The notes below the pieces were generated by a model that was not told the DNA's origin, searched no databases, and saw only the letters and a program-made list of their open reading frames with translations. Positions 1 through 7,930 of a stretch of DNA of 38,227 bases are shown here, one piece after another (position 1 is the first letter of the stretch; every line of letters starts with the position of its first letter). The DNA is from Flavobacteriales bacterium (GTDB lineage Bacteria; Bacteroidota; Bacteroidia; Flavobacteriales; BACL11). Location: assembly GCA_018647945.1 (NCBI GenBank), contig JABGSE010000017.1, forward strand, positions 1 through 38,227, read 5' to 3'. Made by a program: the position numbers and the translations under genes.

Positions 1-186
1 TGTTTTTCTTAAAAATTTAAGGCTCGATTTTATAGATGGATTACTATTGAAACAATTGATTTTTATTTCATATCCCAAATCTTCCCATCCATATTCTTCC
101 ACCAAAAACTCAAGCATATCTACTAATCGTATACCATGTAAAGGATTATTTACTTGAGAATTATCACTATTCTTTTTATCGCTCAT
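1..186 (-). CDS. VF530-family DNA-binding protein (DUF2132), 3' end cut by window edge
   Basis: The first 62 codons of a small protein are present; the C-terminus lies beyond position 1. The ATG is at 186. The residues [20 protein letters not shown], then GWEDLG, INCF and [14 protein letters not shown] match the conserved body of the VF530 family (Pfam DUF2132). These are small helical proteins named after a Vibrio fischeri structure and described as DNA-binding; the cellular role is not established. The ATG lies only 6 nt after the helicase stop, with a GGTGG purine run upstream, so the two genes are very probably one transcript. The N-terminal 13 residues are polar and probably disordered. 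The family call is confident; the function is not known. Confidence 0.85.
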   Translation of the reverse strand, partial: MSDKKNSDNSQVNNPLHGIRLVDMLEFLVEEYGWEDLGYEIKINCFNSNPSIKSSLKFLRKT

Positions 187-192
187 AATAAA

Positions 193-1446
193 TTACCACC
201 TTCTATTATTGGAGTTTTTCTTTTTCTTTCTATTGGCAAAAAACTCTTGTTTCTTTCTATTTTTTTCCTTTTCAGAGGCCTTTTTTTCCTTAGCATTCAT
301 AGGTTTTTCTGTTTGTGGGAAAGGATGACCTTTAACTTCTGTAATTTTTTGCTTTATTAGTTTCTCAATATCCTTAGCATATACATTTTCTTCTGGTTCA
401 CAAATGGAAATAGAAATCCCCTCCTCACCGGCTCTACCACATCTACCAATTCGGTGTACATAAGTTTCTGGCTCATTAGGAATATCGTAATTCAACACAT
501 AACTTAGTTTATCAATATCAATTCCTCTAGCAGCAATGTCGGTAGCGACTAATACTCTAACCTCAGAATTCTTAAACGATTGTAAGGCCTTTTGTCTTTG
601 GGGTTGGGATTTATCCCCATGGATTGCAGCCGACTCAATATTCTTCTTTTTTAAATTACGAACGATTCTATCTGCACCATGTTTTGTTCTGGAAAATACC
701 AAAATTTGTGTGATGTTTTTATCTTTCAAAATATGAAATAACAAGTCTTTTTTATCACTTTTATTTGTGTAGTAAATACACTGCTGAATGGTTTCGGCAG
801 TAGTAGAAACTTGGTGTACCGCTACTTTTTTAGGGTTACGCAAAATAGTATTAGATAGATTCAGAATACTATTAGGCATAGTTGCCGAAAAGAAAAGAGA
901 TTGTCTCTCTTTTGGTAATTTTTCCAATAGCTTTTTAATATCATGGATAAAGCCCATATCTAACATTCTGTCGGCCTCATCCAACACAAAATAACCAACA
1001 TCTTTTAATGAGATATATCCTTGTCCAATAAGGTCTAACAATCTACCAGGAGTCGCTACTAATACATCCACTCCAGCTTGTAATCTTTTAACTTGTTTCA
1101 TCTGTTTCACTCCGCCAAAAATTACAGTATTTTTTATGTTATTGTATTTTGCATAATCCGTAAAATTCTCAGCAATCTGTATAGCGAGTTCTCTAGTTGG
1201 AGTAACCACTAAAGCTCTAATTTTTGTTTTACCATTATTATTACTTTTCTCTTTTTCAAGGTGATGCAAGATAGGTAAGGCAAAAGCAGCTGTTTTTCCT
1301 GTTCCTGTTTGTGCAGTACCGAGTACATCATTTCCTTGCAGAATTAATGGAATAGCTTTTTCTTGAATTGAGGTAGGGGTTGTGTATTTTTGGTCCTTAA
1401 CGGCTTTTAATAAAGCGTGGGATAGTTTTAAATCTTCAAATATCAT
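193..1446 (-). CDS. DEAD-box ATP-dependent RNA helicase, RhlE-like
   Basis: A 417-residue cytoplasmic RNA helicase that unwinds short RNA duplexes with ATP, typically in ribosome assembly or mRNA turnover. The helicase core is complete: Q motif PTSIQ (24-28), Walker A AQTGTGKT (45-52), PTRELA (83-88), DEAD (156-159), SAT (187-189), then ARGIDI and HRIGRCGR in the second RecA domain. The tail is a lysine-rich extension ending in KKKKNSNNRRW, usual for RhlE-type proteins and likely to bind RNA. The reading frame stays open to 1479, but I start at the ATG at 1446 because the protein then begins with the typical FxDLxL segment and because a TACATTTG promoter box (1477-1484) overlaps the longer version. 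It is followed at 6 nt by the VF530 gene. Confidence 0.95.
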   Translation of the reverse strand: MIFEDLKLSHALLKAVKDQKYTTPTSIQEKAIPLILQGNDVLGTAQTGTGKTAAFALPILHHLEKEKSNNNGKTKIRALVVTPTRELAIQIAENFTDYAKYNNIKNTVIFGGVKQMKQVKRLQAGVDVLVATPGRLLDLIGQGYISLKDVGYFVLDEADRMLDMGFIHDIKKLLEKLPKERQSLFFSATMPNSILNLSNTILRNPKKVAVHQVSTTAETIQQCIYYTNKSDKKDLLFHILKDKNITQILVFSRTKHGADRIVRNLKKKNIESAAIHGDKSQPQRQKALQSFKNSEVRVLVATDIAARGIDIDKLSYVLNYDIPNEPETYVHRIGRCGRAGEEGISISICEPEENVYAKDIEKLIKQKITEVKGHPFPQTEKPMNAKEKKASEKEKNRKKQEFFANRKKKKNSNNRRW

Positions 1447-1476
1447 ATAGTATTCCTTTTGTGGAATTATTTTTTG

Positions 1477-1484
1477 CAAATGTA
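1477..1484 (-). promoter_or_regulatory. -7 promoter box of the helicase gene
   Basis: TACATTTG on the minus strand is an exact match to the Bacteroidota -7 consensus TAnnTTTG, 30 nt before the chosen ATG. No convincing -33 TTTG is visible. Confidence 0.55.
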
Positions 1485-1566
1485 GGGTAATAGATTGAAT
1501 AAAACTAAAAGGTTGTAATCCTGCTCCCCCGACTTTTTTCTCTTTAAAATTCCCATAAATTTTCTG

Positions 1567-1574
1567 TATTATTG
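1567..1574 (+). promoter_or_regulatory. Candidate -7 box directly before the HupE-like gene
   Basis: TATTATTG differs from TAnnTTTG at one position and lies 4 nt before the ATG at 1579, so an mRNA from it would have almost no leader. Confidence 0.35.
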
Positions 1575-1578
1575 TAGT

Positions 1579-2475
1579 ATGAAAAAAATAACACTCCTCC
1601 TATTACTTTTTCTTCCTTTAATTGGAAGTTCTCATGGTGTTCCAGAATCAACAATTATTGATATGGCTGATGCGTCATTATTTCGTTGGTGTAGATTTGG
1701 TGCAGAACATATGGTTACAGGATACGACCATATTTTATTCTTAATTGGAGTGGTATTTTTTCTTAACAACTATTCTGATATTTTTAAATTCATTACCTCC
1801 TTTACTATTGCGCATTGTATCACTCTTATTTTTGCCACTTTCTATGGCATTACAGCAAATGCATATTTAATTGATGCCGTAATTGCATTTAGTGTTATCT
1901 ATAAAGGATTTGAAAATCTGGACGGATTCAAAAAGTGGTTTTCTGTTAATGCTCCCAATTTAGTTATAATGGTTTTTCTCTTTGGATTGATACATGGATT
2001 TGGCCTGTCTACAAAACTACAAGAAGTAGCAGTTGCTACATCTATTGATTTGTCCTTATCTCAAATATTATGTTTTAATGTAGGGGTAGAATTTGGACAA
2101 ATAGCGGTATTGATAATTCTTTTTCCAATGTTCTCATTACTTAGAGGGAATTACTTTGATAAAATATCAAATGGTATATTAGTTGTAGCGGGTATATTTT
2201 TATTAGTTTATCAACTTAATGGATATTTTACTGATCATCATGAACATCATCCTCAAAATGAATTAGGACCGCTATGTCTTATATCACAGGAAGGAAATGA
2301 TATTTTAGCGAATACCGTAGGAGGGGTTACTCCATATATTTATCTGTGGAGCACAGGTGAATCAACTAATCAAATAACACCAAAAGTTAATGGAGACTAT
2401 TGGGTTGTCATAACAGATATTGATGGTTATAATTCGGACACTTCTTTCATTACTGTTATGTGGGTAAATTTGTAA
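1579..2475 (+). CDS. HupE/UreJ-type membrane protein with C-terminal SprB-like domain
   Basis: A 298-residue membrane protein. Residues 1-20 form a signal peptide. Several membrane helices follow to about residue 212, carrying the HupE/UreJ metal-site pattern: H44 and D50-H51 in GAEHMVTGYDHILF, H79 in FTIAHC, H139 in GLIHGFG and E171 in NVGVEFGQ. This family (HupE_UreJ_2 type) is linked to Ni/Co transport, but the substrate of this branch is not established. After the last helix comes a His-rich stretch (DHHEHH, 219-224) and then residues 230-298, which read GGVTPYIYLWSTGESTNQI, GDYWVVITDIDGY: the signature of SprB-repeat/PKD-like beta-sandwich modules of surface adhesins in this phylum. The gene stands alone and converges on korB. 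The transporter call is firm; the role of the tail is inference. Confidence 0.85.
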   Translation: MKKITLLLLLFLPLIGSSHGVPESTIIDMADASLFRWCRFGAEHMVTGYDHILFLIGVVFFLNNYSDIFKFITSFTIAHCITLIFATFYGITANAYLIDAVIAFSVIYKGFENLDGFKKWFSVNAPNLVIMVFLFGLIHGFGLSTKLQEVAVATSIDLSLSQILCFNVGVEFGQIAVLIILFPMFSLLRGNYFDKISNGILVVAGIFLLVYQLNGYFTDHHEHHPQNELGPLCLISQEGNDILANTVGGVTPYIYLWSTGESTNQITPKVNGDYWVVITDIDGYNSDTSFITVMWVNL

Positions 2476-2548
2476 TAGTAGATTGATTAGCGGTGCAAAA
2501 AGCGGAACAATTTTTAGTTTAAATCCTGTAGTACAGCAATTAATATTT

Positions 2549-3559
2549 TTATCCTTCTATTGTCCAAGTATCTCCTGAGTTTAGGAGTTCATCTACAGTT
2601 TTAAACTTAGCGTTTTCCTTTTCATATTCCAATTGACTTAGTAATCCTTCATCAAAAGTAGGTCTTTCTACTGCACGAATAATTCCTAATGCTGCAGGAA
2701 ATTCTGGGGGCCTCATTCTGGCAAGCATAGCCTGTAGAGTTGGGTCCTTTTCTTTTGCGTCATGAACCAAAATATCTTCTTCTGTTATTCCATTTTCACC
2801 AACTGTTACTACCTCTAATTTAAATCCGTTTAGGATAATTCCCTTATTTTTTTCTGCTCCAAAAATCATAGCTTTACCATCTTCCAAAAAGAGTTGAGCG
2901 TCTAACTTTACATCTTTATTTGTAATATCTGTAAAAGTCTTGTCATTAAAAATTACACAGTTTTGTAAAATTTCAATTAGGGATGTGCCTTCATGTTCTT
3001 CTGCTTCTACAAATATTTTTTGCATCAATTTCGGATTGGTATCCACAACTCTTGCAAAAAATGATCCTTGAGATCCAATTGCCAAATCGCTAATAGAAAA
3101 AGGTTCGTCAGTTGTACCATGAGGATTTGATTTTGTTTTAATTCCTTTTTTTGAAGTAGGAGAAAATTGCCCTTTCGTTAATCCGTAAATTTCATTATTA
3201 AAGAGTAAAATATTGATATTGATATTTCTCCTGAGTGCGTGTATAAAATGATTTCCTCCAATTGCAAGAGCATCACCATCTCCAGTAATTTGCCAAACAC
3301 TAAGTTTAGGATTTGCCAATTTTACTCCAGTTGCAAAAGCGGGAGCTCTACCATGTATGGTATGAAAACCATAAGTATTCATGTAATATGGAAAACGAGA
3401 AGAACAGCCAATTCCAGAGATAAAAACAAAGTCTTCTTTTTTCTTCTCTAGCATTGGAAGTGCTTTTTGCATGGCTCTTAATATAGTATAATCTCCACAG
3501 CCAGGACACCACCTTACCTCTTGGTCGCTTGTGAAATCTTTATTTGTTAAATGTTCCAT
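2549..3559 (-). CDS. korB: 2-oxoacid:ferredoxin oxidoreductase, beta subunit (KorB-like)
   Basis: The 336-residue TPP-binding subunit of a cytoplasmic CoA-acylating 2-oxoacid:ferredoxin oxidoreductase, most likely 2-oxoglutarate to succinyl-CoA plus reduced ferredoxin. Visible are the N-terminal WCPGCGDY (cluster/TPP-associated cysteines), GIGCSSR, and the TPP/Mg motif GDGDALAIGGNHFIHALRRN followed by LLFNNEIYGLTKGQ. Length and motif order fit KorB rather than the single-chain pyruvate:ferredoxin enzymes. The ATG is separated from the korA stop by one nucleotide, so translation is coupled. Substrate choice between 2-oxoglutarate and other 2-oxoacids is by family resemblance only. Confidence 0.93.
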   Translation of the reverse strand: MEHLTNKDFTSDQEVRWCPGCGDYTILRAMQKALPMLEKKKEDFVFISGIGCSSRFPYYMNTYGFHTIHGRAPAFATGVKLANPKLSVWQITGDGDALAIGGNHFIHALRRNININILLFNNEIYGLTKGQFSPTSKKGIKTKSNPHGTTDEPFSISDLAIGSQGSFFARVVDTNPKLMQKIFVEAEEHEGTSLIEILQNCVIFNDKTFTDITNKDVKLDAQLFLEDGKAMIFGAEKNKGIILNGFKLEVVTVGENGITEEDILVHDAKEKDPTLQAMLARMRPPEFPAALGIIRAVERPTFDEGLLSQLEYEKENAKFKTVDELLNSGDTWTIEG

Positions 3560-3560
3560 A

Positions 3561-5402
3561 TTATTTTGATAATAAGGTTTTAAAATGATCTTCTAATTCT
3601 GAAGTTGTGAATGGAAATCCTTGTAGTTTGTTATATTGACTGAAAATAGTTCCTTGAAAATTCATTCTTAAATAATTTGCAAACTGACCTGAGTTTAATT
3701 CGCAAACAACAATTTTCTTATAGTTTTTCAAAATATCAGCAGTGTTTTTTGGTAAAGGATTTATATAGTTAAACTGACAAAGTCCAACCATAAAATCTTC
3801 TTTTAATAAATTTTCAACTGTTGAGTACAATGGACCATAAGTCCCTCCCCAACCAATTACTAATAAATCCCCTTCTTTTTCTCCTTTTATTTCTTGATGA
3901 GGGATAAGATCAGAAATCCTTTGTATTTTCTCTGCTCTAATTTCGCACATTATCTCATGATTTTCTGGTTCGTAAGATACATTTCCAGTCACATCTTCTT
4001 TTTCCAAACCACCTAATCTGTGTTCTTTTCCCTTTGTTCCTGGTAGTGCTAATTTTCTGGCAAGTGTTTTTTCATCTCTCAAATAAGGTTGGTATTCTCC
4101 CTTTTCGGTATCAACATTCGGATTGATTTCCGGCATGTCCATAGTTGATTTAATTTTCCAAGGTTCTGCTCCATTTCCAAGATGCCCATCAGATAAAAGC
4201 ACAACAGGAGTATTATGTTCTAATGTTATTTTGGCTGCCATATAGGCCCAATCGAAACAATTGGCGGGAGTGGAACTAGCAAGGACTACTGCAGGACTTT
4301 CTCCATTTCTACCATAAAGTGCTTGCATTAAATCTGATTGTTCAGTTTTTGTAGGAAGTCCTGTTGAAGGTCCTCCTCTTTGTACATTTACCAAAACTAA
4401 TGGTAGTTCGGCCATTATAGCCAATCCCAAACCTTCTCCTTTCAGTGATAACCCAGGGCCAGAGGTAGTTGTAATTGATAAGCTTCCTGCAAAACTAGCT
4501 CCAATTGCAGAGCAAATCCCTGCAATTTCATCTTCTGCCTGAAATGTTTTTACTCCTAAATTCTTGTGTTTTGCTAATTCGTGTAAAATATCAGATGCTG
4601 GAGTAATAGGATAAGAACCTAAAAATAATTCTTTATTCGCTCTTTCTGCAGCGGCTAATAGCCCCCATGCTAATGCTTGATTTCCCATTACATTTCGGTA
4701 AGTCCCATCTTTCAAATTAGCAGAAAGCACTGTGTAGGAAGAGGGTAGAGCTTCAATAGTATTTGCAAAATTATAACCATCATGCATTACTTTGATGTTA
4801 GCTGCGACAACCTCAGGTTTTTTAGCAAATTTCTTTTTCAGAAATTTTTCTGTTTGTTCCATTGGTCTGTTAAACATCCAATAGACAATCCCTAAAGCAA
4901 ACATGTTTTTTGATCGTCCTATGCTTTTCCCATCCAATCCAGAGTTCTTTAATGATTCTCTAGTAAGCTTGGTAATTGGAGCCTCAATAATATTATACCC
5001 TTCAAAACTATTGTCTTCCAAAGGAGAGTTTTCATAGCCTGCTTTTTCTAAATCCCGTTTTGTAAATGTATCAATATTTACAATGATTGTGCCTCCTTTT
5101 TTTATCCAATTTTTATTAGCTTTTAGCGCGGCAGGGTTCATAGCAACCAATACATCTGCAATATCTCCTGGGGTATTAATGTCAATTCTACCAATATGAA
5201 TTTGAAAACCGGACACTCCAGCAACAGTACCTTGTGGAGCTCTAATTTCGGCAGGGTAATCTGGGAAAGTGGCCAAATCATTTCCTAAAAGCGCAGATGT
5301 ATCGGTAAACTGAGTTCCTGTAAGTTGCATCCCATCTCCAGAATCACCAGCAAATTTTATTACAACTTTTTCTAAATCAACAACTTTAGTAGTTTTCTCC
5401 AT
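3561..5402 (-). CDS. korA: 2-oxoacid:ferredoxin oxidoreductase, fused gamma-alpha subunit (KorA-like)
   Basis: A 613-residue subunit combining the gamma domain (about 10-195, beginning VVIKFAGDSGDGMQLTG) with the alpha pyrimidine-binding domain (about 215-400, including GNQALAWGLLAAAERA, YPITPASDILHELA and TTTSGPGLSLKGEGLGLA) and a C-terminal domain with VIGWGGTYGPLY. The fused gamma-alpha arrangement is normal for two-subunit Kor enzymes. I start at the ATG at 5402 rather than the TTG-type extension to 5432, because a TATTTTTG promoter box occupies 5430-5437. It is transcribed with korB and diverges from the ferredoxin gene across 165 bp, so enzyme and acceptor are probably expressed together. 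Confidence 0.93.
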   Translation of the reverse strand: MEKTTKVVDLEKVVIKFAGDSGDGMQLTGTQFTDTSALLGNDLATFPDYPAEIRAPQGTVAGVSGFQIHIGRIDINTPGDIADVLVAMNPAALKANKNWIKKGGTIIVNIDTFTKRDLEKAGYENSPLEDNSFEGYNIIEAPITKLTRESLKNSGLDGKSIGRSKNMFALGIVYWMFNRPMEQTEKFLKKKFAKKPEVVAANIKVMHDGYNFANTIEALPSSYTVLSANLKDGTYRNVMGNQALAWGLLAAAERANKELFLGSYPITPASDILHELAKHKNLGVKTFQAEDEIAGICSAIGASFAGSLSITTTSGPGLSLKGEGLGLAIMAELPLVLVNVQRGGPSTGLPTKTEQSDLMQALYGRNGESPAVVLASSTPANCFDWAYMAAKITLEHNTPVVLLSDGHLGNGAEPWKIKSTMDMPEINPNVDTEKGEYQPYLRDEKTLARKLALPGTKGKEHRLGGLEKEDVTGNVSYEPENHEIMCEIRAEKIQRISDLIPHQEIKGEKEGDLLVIGWGGTYGPLYSTVENLLKEDFMVGLCQFNYINPLPKNTADILKNYKKIVVCELNSGQFANYLRMNFQGTIFSQYNKLQGFPFTTSELEDHFKTLLSK

Positions 5403-5429
5403 TATTAGTTTTAGTGAAATTAAGCTCCA

Positions 5430-5437
5430 CAAAAATA
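5430..5437 (-). promoter_or_regulatory. -7 promoter box of korAB
   Basis: Minus-strand TATTTTTG, an exact TAnnTTTG match, 27 nt before the korA ATG. It helps fix the start codon. Confidence 0.55.
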
Positions 5438-5538
5438 CAAAGCTTAGATAGAACTATGTTAGATTTTATCATTTTTTTATTTCTGATTTAGATTGAGAAT
5501 AAATTATGATGTTATGTAATTTCGTTTGAAAAAAGCTA

Positions 5539-5546
5539 TATTTTTG
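5539..5546 (+). promoter_or_regulatory. -7 promoter box of the ferredoxin gene
   Basis: TATTTTTG exactly matches TAnnTTTG and ends 21 nt before the ATG at 5568. A TTTG at 5525-5528 is too close (10 bp) to serve as the usual -33 element. Confidence 0.55.
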
Positions 5547-5567
5547 TAGTATTAAAAATTAAAAATT

Positions 5568-5915
5568 ATGGCGATTAAAATTACAGATGATTGTATTAAC
5601 TGTGAAGCTTGTGAGCCGGAATGCCCAAATAATGCAATTTACTCTCCAGATGAGGCATGGAAATATTCTGATGGCACAAATTTAAGTGGAAACATTAAAT
5701 TACCTAATGGAAAATCTGCAGATGCAGATAAAGATAATGATATGGTTTCGGATGAATTCTTTTATATTGCTACTGATAAATGTACTGAATGTATAGGTTT
5801 TCATGAAGAACCTCAGTGTGCTGCAGTTTGTCCGGTAGATTGTTGCGTACCTGATGAAGACAATGTAGAATCAGAAGAATCTCTTTTAAAGAAAAAAGAT
5901 TGGATGCATAATTAA
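5568..5915 (+). CDS. 2[4Fe-4S] ferredoxin (Alvin-like type)
   Basis: A 115-residue acidic cytoplasmic electron carrier. The first cluster motif is C9-x2-C12-x2-C15-x3-C19-P. The second is C72-x2-C75-x8-C84-x3-C88-P, with the longer gap between its second and third cysteines typical of Alvin-type ferredoxins, and an extra CC pair at 92-93. The two motifs are separated by an unusually long acidic linker (about 25-65, rich in Asp, Gly, Ser and Asn). Divergence from korAB makes it the likely acceptor for the oxidoreductase. It converges with the nfu gene 9 nt downstream. Confidence 0.93.
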   Translation: MAIKITDDCINCEACEPECPNNAIYSPDEAWKYSDGTNLSGNIKLPNGKSADADKDNDMVSDEFFYIATDKCTECIGFHEEPQCAAVCPVDCCVPDEDNVESEESLLKKKDWMHN

Positions 5916-5924
5916 ATCTTGTTA

Positions 5925-6518
5925 TTAAGCGTCATTCGCAATTACTTCCTGAACTTTATCTCCTAGTTTTTGTTTTAACAAGCTTTCAATTCCTTGTTTT
6001 AAAGTAATAGTAGAAGAAGGACATCCGCTACAAGCCCCACTTAAATTTACAGTTACAATTCCATTTTCAAAAGAATCAAGAGTGATTGATCCTCCATCTG
6101 ATTCAACAGCGGGTTTTATATATTCTTCAAGTATTTGTTCAATTTCTTTTGCATCACCTTCAAATTCTTTTTTTAATACTGATTTATTATTTGAAGAAGT
6201 AGAAGTTGTTGTTTCATCAATATTTTCTGTGTAGTTTATTACTGTTTTGGATTTATTTAAAAAATCCAGAATAAAGATTCTTAATTGCATGGCAATATTC
6301 TCCCATTTAATATTTTCAGTTTTTGTAATAGAAATAAAATTACTACTTAGAAAAACACTTTTTACAAATGGAAAATTAAATAATTCCCTGGCAATAGTAA
6401 TATTTTTAGCGCTTTCAGCTGATAATAACTCAACATTTTTATCAGCAATCATTCTGTTAGAAACAAATTTCATAACTTCCGGATTCGGAGTACTTTCAGC
6501 ATAAAGACTATAATTCAT
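5925..6518 (-). CDS. Nfu-type iron-sulfur cluster carrier, two-domain
   Basis: A 197-residue protein that accepts and delivers assembled Fe-S clusters. Residues 1-90 are an Nfu N-terminal domain, starting with the characteristic YAESTPNPEVMKFVSN. A Ser/Thr-rich linker (about 98-115) leads to the NifU C-terminal domain with PAVESDGGSI and the cluster-binding C163-S-G-C166. I start at the ATG at 6518; upstream in-frame codons overlap the shared promoter region with the neighbouring divergent gene. Likely clients in this window include the ferredoxin and KorAB. A second, single-domain Nfu protein is encoded at 28078. Confidence 0.93.
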   Translation of the reverse strand: MNYSLYAESTPNPEVMKFVSNRMIADKNVELLSAESAKNITIARELFNFPFVKSVFLSSNFISITKTENIKWENIAMQLRIFILDFLNKSKTVINYTENIDETTTSTSSNNKSVLKKEFEGDAKEIEQILEEYIKPAVESDGGSITLDSFENGIVTVNLSGACSGCPSSTITLKQGIESLLKQKLGDKVQEVIANDA

Positions 6519-6524
6519 AATTTG

Positions 6525-6541
6525 TATTTTTGACAAAAATA
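6525..6541. promoter_or_regulatory. Palindromic overlapping divergent -7 boxes
   Basis: TATTTTTGACAAAAATA is a perfect 17-bp palindrome made of two exact TAnnTTTG boxes: 6525-6532 on plus, for the carbonic-anhydrase-like gene (ATG 6557), and 6541-6534 on minus, for nfu (ATG 6518). With only 38 bp between the start codons, each promoter's upstream element must lie inside the other gene's coding sequence. Confidence 0.55.
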
Positions 6542-6556
6542 CTAACATAAAATAAC

Positions 6557-7078
6557 ATGGCATTAATAAAAAAGATAAAAGGAATAACTCCTCAATTTGG
6601 GAAGGGAATCTATCTGGCAGAAAACTCTACAGTTATAGGAGATGTGGTAATAGGAAATAATTGTAGTATTTGGTTTAATTCTGTAATTCGTGGGGATGTA
6701 AATTCAATACGAATTGGGAATAAAGTAAATATTCAGGATGGAGCGGTAATCCACTGTACTTATAAAACTGCTGCAACTTTTATAGGAAATAATGTTTCTG
6801 TAGGCCATAATGCGTTGGTTCATGGATGTAAAATAAAAGACAATGTTTTAATTGGAATGGGATCTATAGTAATGGATGGAGCAGTTGTTGAAAGTAATTC
6901 AATAATAGCTGCAGGCGCAGTAGTTTTGGAGGGCGCTCATGTAGAATCAGGAAGTATTTATGCCGGCATCCCTGCAAAAAAAGTAAAACAGCTAAATGAA
7001 GAACAAACCAACAGATTGATTGAAGGAATTGCGAATAATTATGTGATGTATTCTTCTTGGTTTTCTGAAGATAATTAA
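6557..7078 (+). CDS. Gamma-carbonic-anhydrase-like hexapeptide-repeat protein
   Basis: A 173-residue left-handed beta-helix protein of the gamma-CA/YrdA group, built from hexapeptide repeats such as IGDVVIGNNCSIWFNSVIRG. The metal ligands are placed as in Cam-type enzymes: H66, then H84 and H89 in VGHNALVHGC, which predicts a Zn- or Fe-binding trimer. Whether it hydrates CO2 is not known; many YrdA-type members show no measured activity. The C-terminal helix (NRLIEGIANNYVMYSSWF) is complete. Its stop overlaps the convergent murI stop by 4 bp. Confidence 0.92.
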   Translation: MALIKKIKGITPQFGKGIYLAENSTVIGDVVIGNNCSIWFNSVIRGDVNSIRIGNKVNIQDGAVIHCTYKTAATFIGNNVSVGHNALVHGCKIKDNVLIGMGSIVMDGAVVESNSIIAAGAVVLEGAHVESGSIYAGIPAKKVKQLNEEQTNRLIEGIANNYVMYSSWFSEDN

Positions 7079-7869
7079 ATATTTACTTCCTCTAATTTTA
7101 AATTTTCCTGAAAAAAGAAACGAGCAGAATTTTCAAATGATTTTGTAAAGTTAGATACATAAAATCGGTATTTTGGATTTGAAATATTATTTAACAATTT
7201 TGAATTTTTTAATTCATCATAAATTGACTGAGAAACAATATTTACAGAATCGATAACATCAATATTATTATTGTAAAAAAATTTTATTTCGTTTTGGATT
7301 AATGGATAGTGAGTACAAGCCAATATTAGTTTTTCAATTCCTTTTAACTTTGAAGATGAAAGGTAATTGTGAATTATTGTTTTACTAATTTCTTCATTGA
7401 TAAAACCTTCTTCAATCATAGGAGCAAGTAATGGAGTGGCCAAGGAAGTGACTGAATATCTTGGAGATTTCTCTAATATTTTTCTTTTATAAATCCCAGA
7501 TTGGATGGTAGCTTTTGTTCCAATAACTCCAATTTTACACTTTTTATTATTTTCAGAAATTTTATTAATTACAGGATCAATTACATTAAAAACAGGAATA
7601 TTCCCCGATAATTCTTTTACTTTTTGAAAGGCAACTGAAGAAGCCGAATTACATGCAATTACAATTGCTTTGCATTTTTTCTCTAACAGAAATTTACTAA
7701 TGTTTAAACTGAAATTTTGTATTGCGTCATCCGATTTTTCTCCATAAGGAAGGTGTTTCGTGTCTCCAAAATAGAGGATTGATTCCTTAGGTAATTTTTC
7801 TTTTAAAGCATGCGCAACGGTAAGTCCGCCAATTCCAGAATCGAATATGCCAATTGCATTATTTTGCAT
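7075..7869 (-). CDS. murI: Glutamate racemase
   Basis: A 264-residue cytoplasmic enzyme interconverting L- and D-glutamate for peptidoglycan. The two catalytic cysteines are C73 in IACNSAS and C185 in ACTHYPL. The N-terminal IGIFDSGIGGLTVA (D10) and the FGDTKHLPYGEKS segment are also conserved, and the length is usual for MurI. The gene follows the skp genes but is separated from them by a strong hairpin terminator. A one-mismatch -7 box, TACCTTTA at 7874-7881, lies 4 nt before its ATG and may drive it separately. Confidence 0.96.
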   Translation of the reverse strand: MQNNAIGIFDSGIGGLTVAHALKEKLPKESILYFGDTKHLPYGEKSDDAIQNFSLNISKFLLEKKCKAIVIACNSASSVAFQKVKELSGNIPVFNVIDPVINKISENNKKCKIGVIGTKATIQSGIYKRKILEKSPRYSVTSLATPLLAPMIEEGFINEEISKTIIHNYLSSSKLKGIEKLILACTHYPLIQNEIKFFYNNNIDVIDSVNIVSQSIYDELKNSKLLNNISNPKYRFYVSNFTKSFENSARFFFQENLKLEEVNI

Positions 7870-7884
7870 GATTTAAAGGTATAA

Positions 7885-7910
7885 AAAAAGCAGCTTGTAA
7901 GCTGCTTTTT
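7885..7910 (-). terminator. Rho-independent terminator of the envelope cluster
   Basis: A perfect inverted repeat, AAAAAGCAGCTT then AAGCTGCTTTTT, with the inner GCAGC/GCTGC stem and flanking A/T tracts. It lies 21 nt after the second skp gene on the minus strand and is symmetrical enough to work in both directions. Confidence 0.85.
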
Positions 7911-7930
7911 CTAATTTATTTTATTTAGGA

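Noticed and set aside
5525-5546. TTTG at 5525 as the -33 element of the ferredoxin promoter
   Set aside because: The spacing to the -7 box is 10 bp, well short of the usual 17-23 bp.
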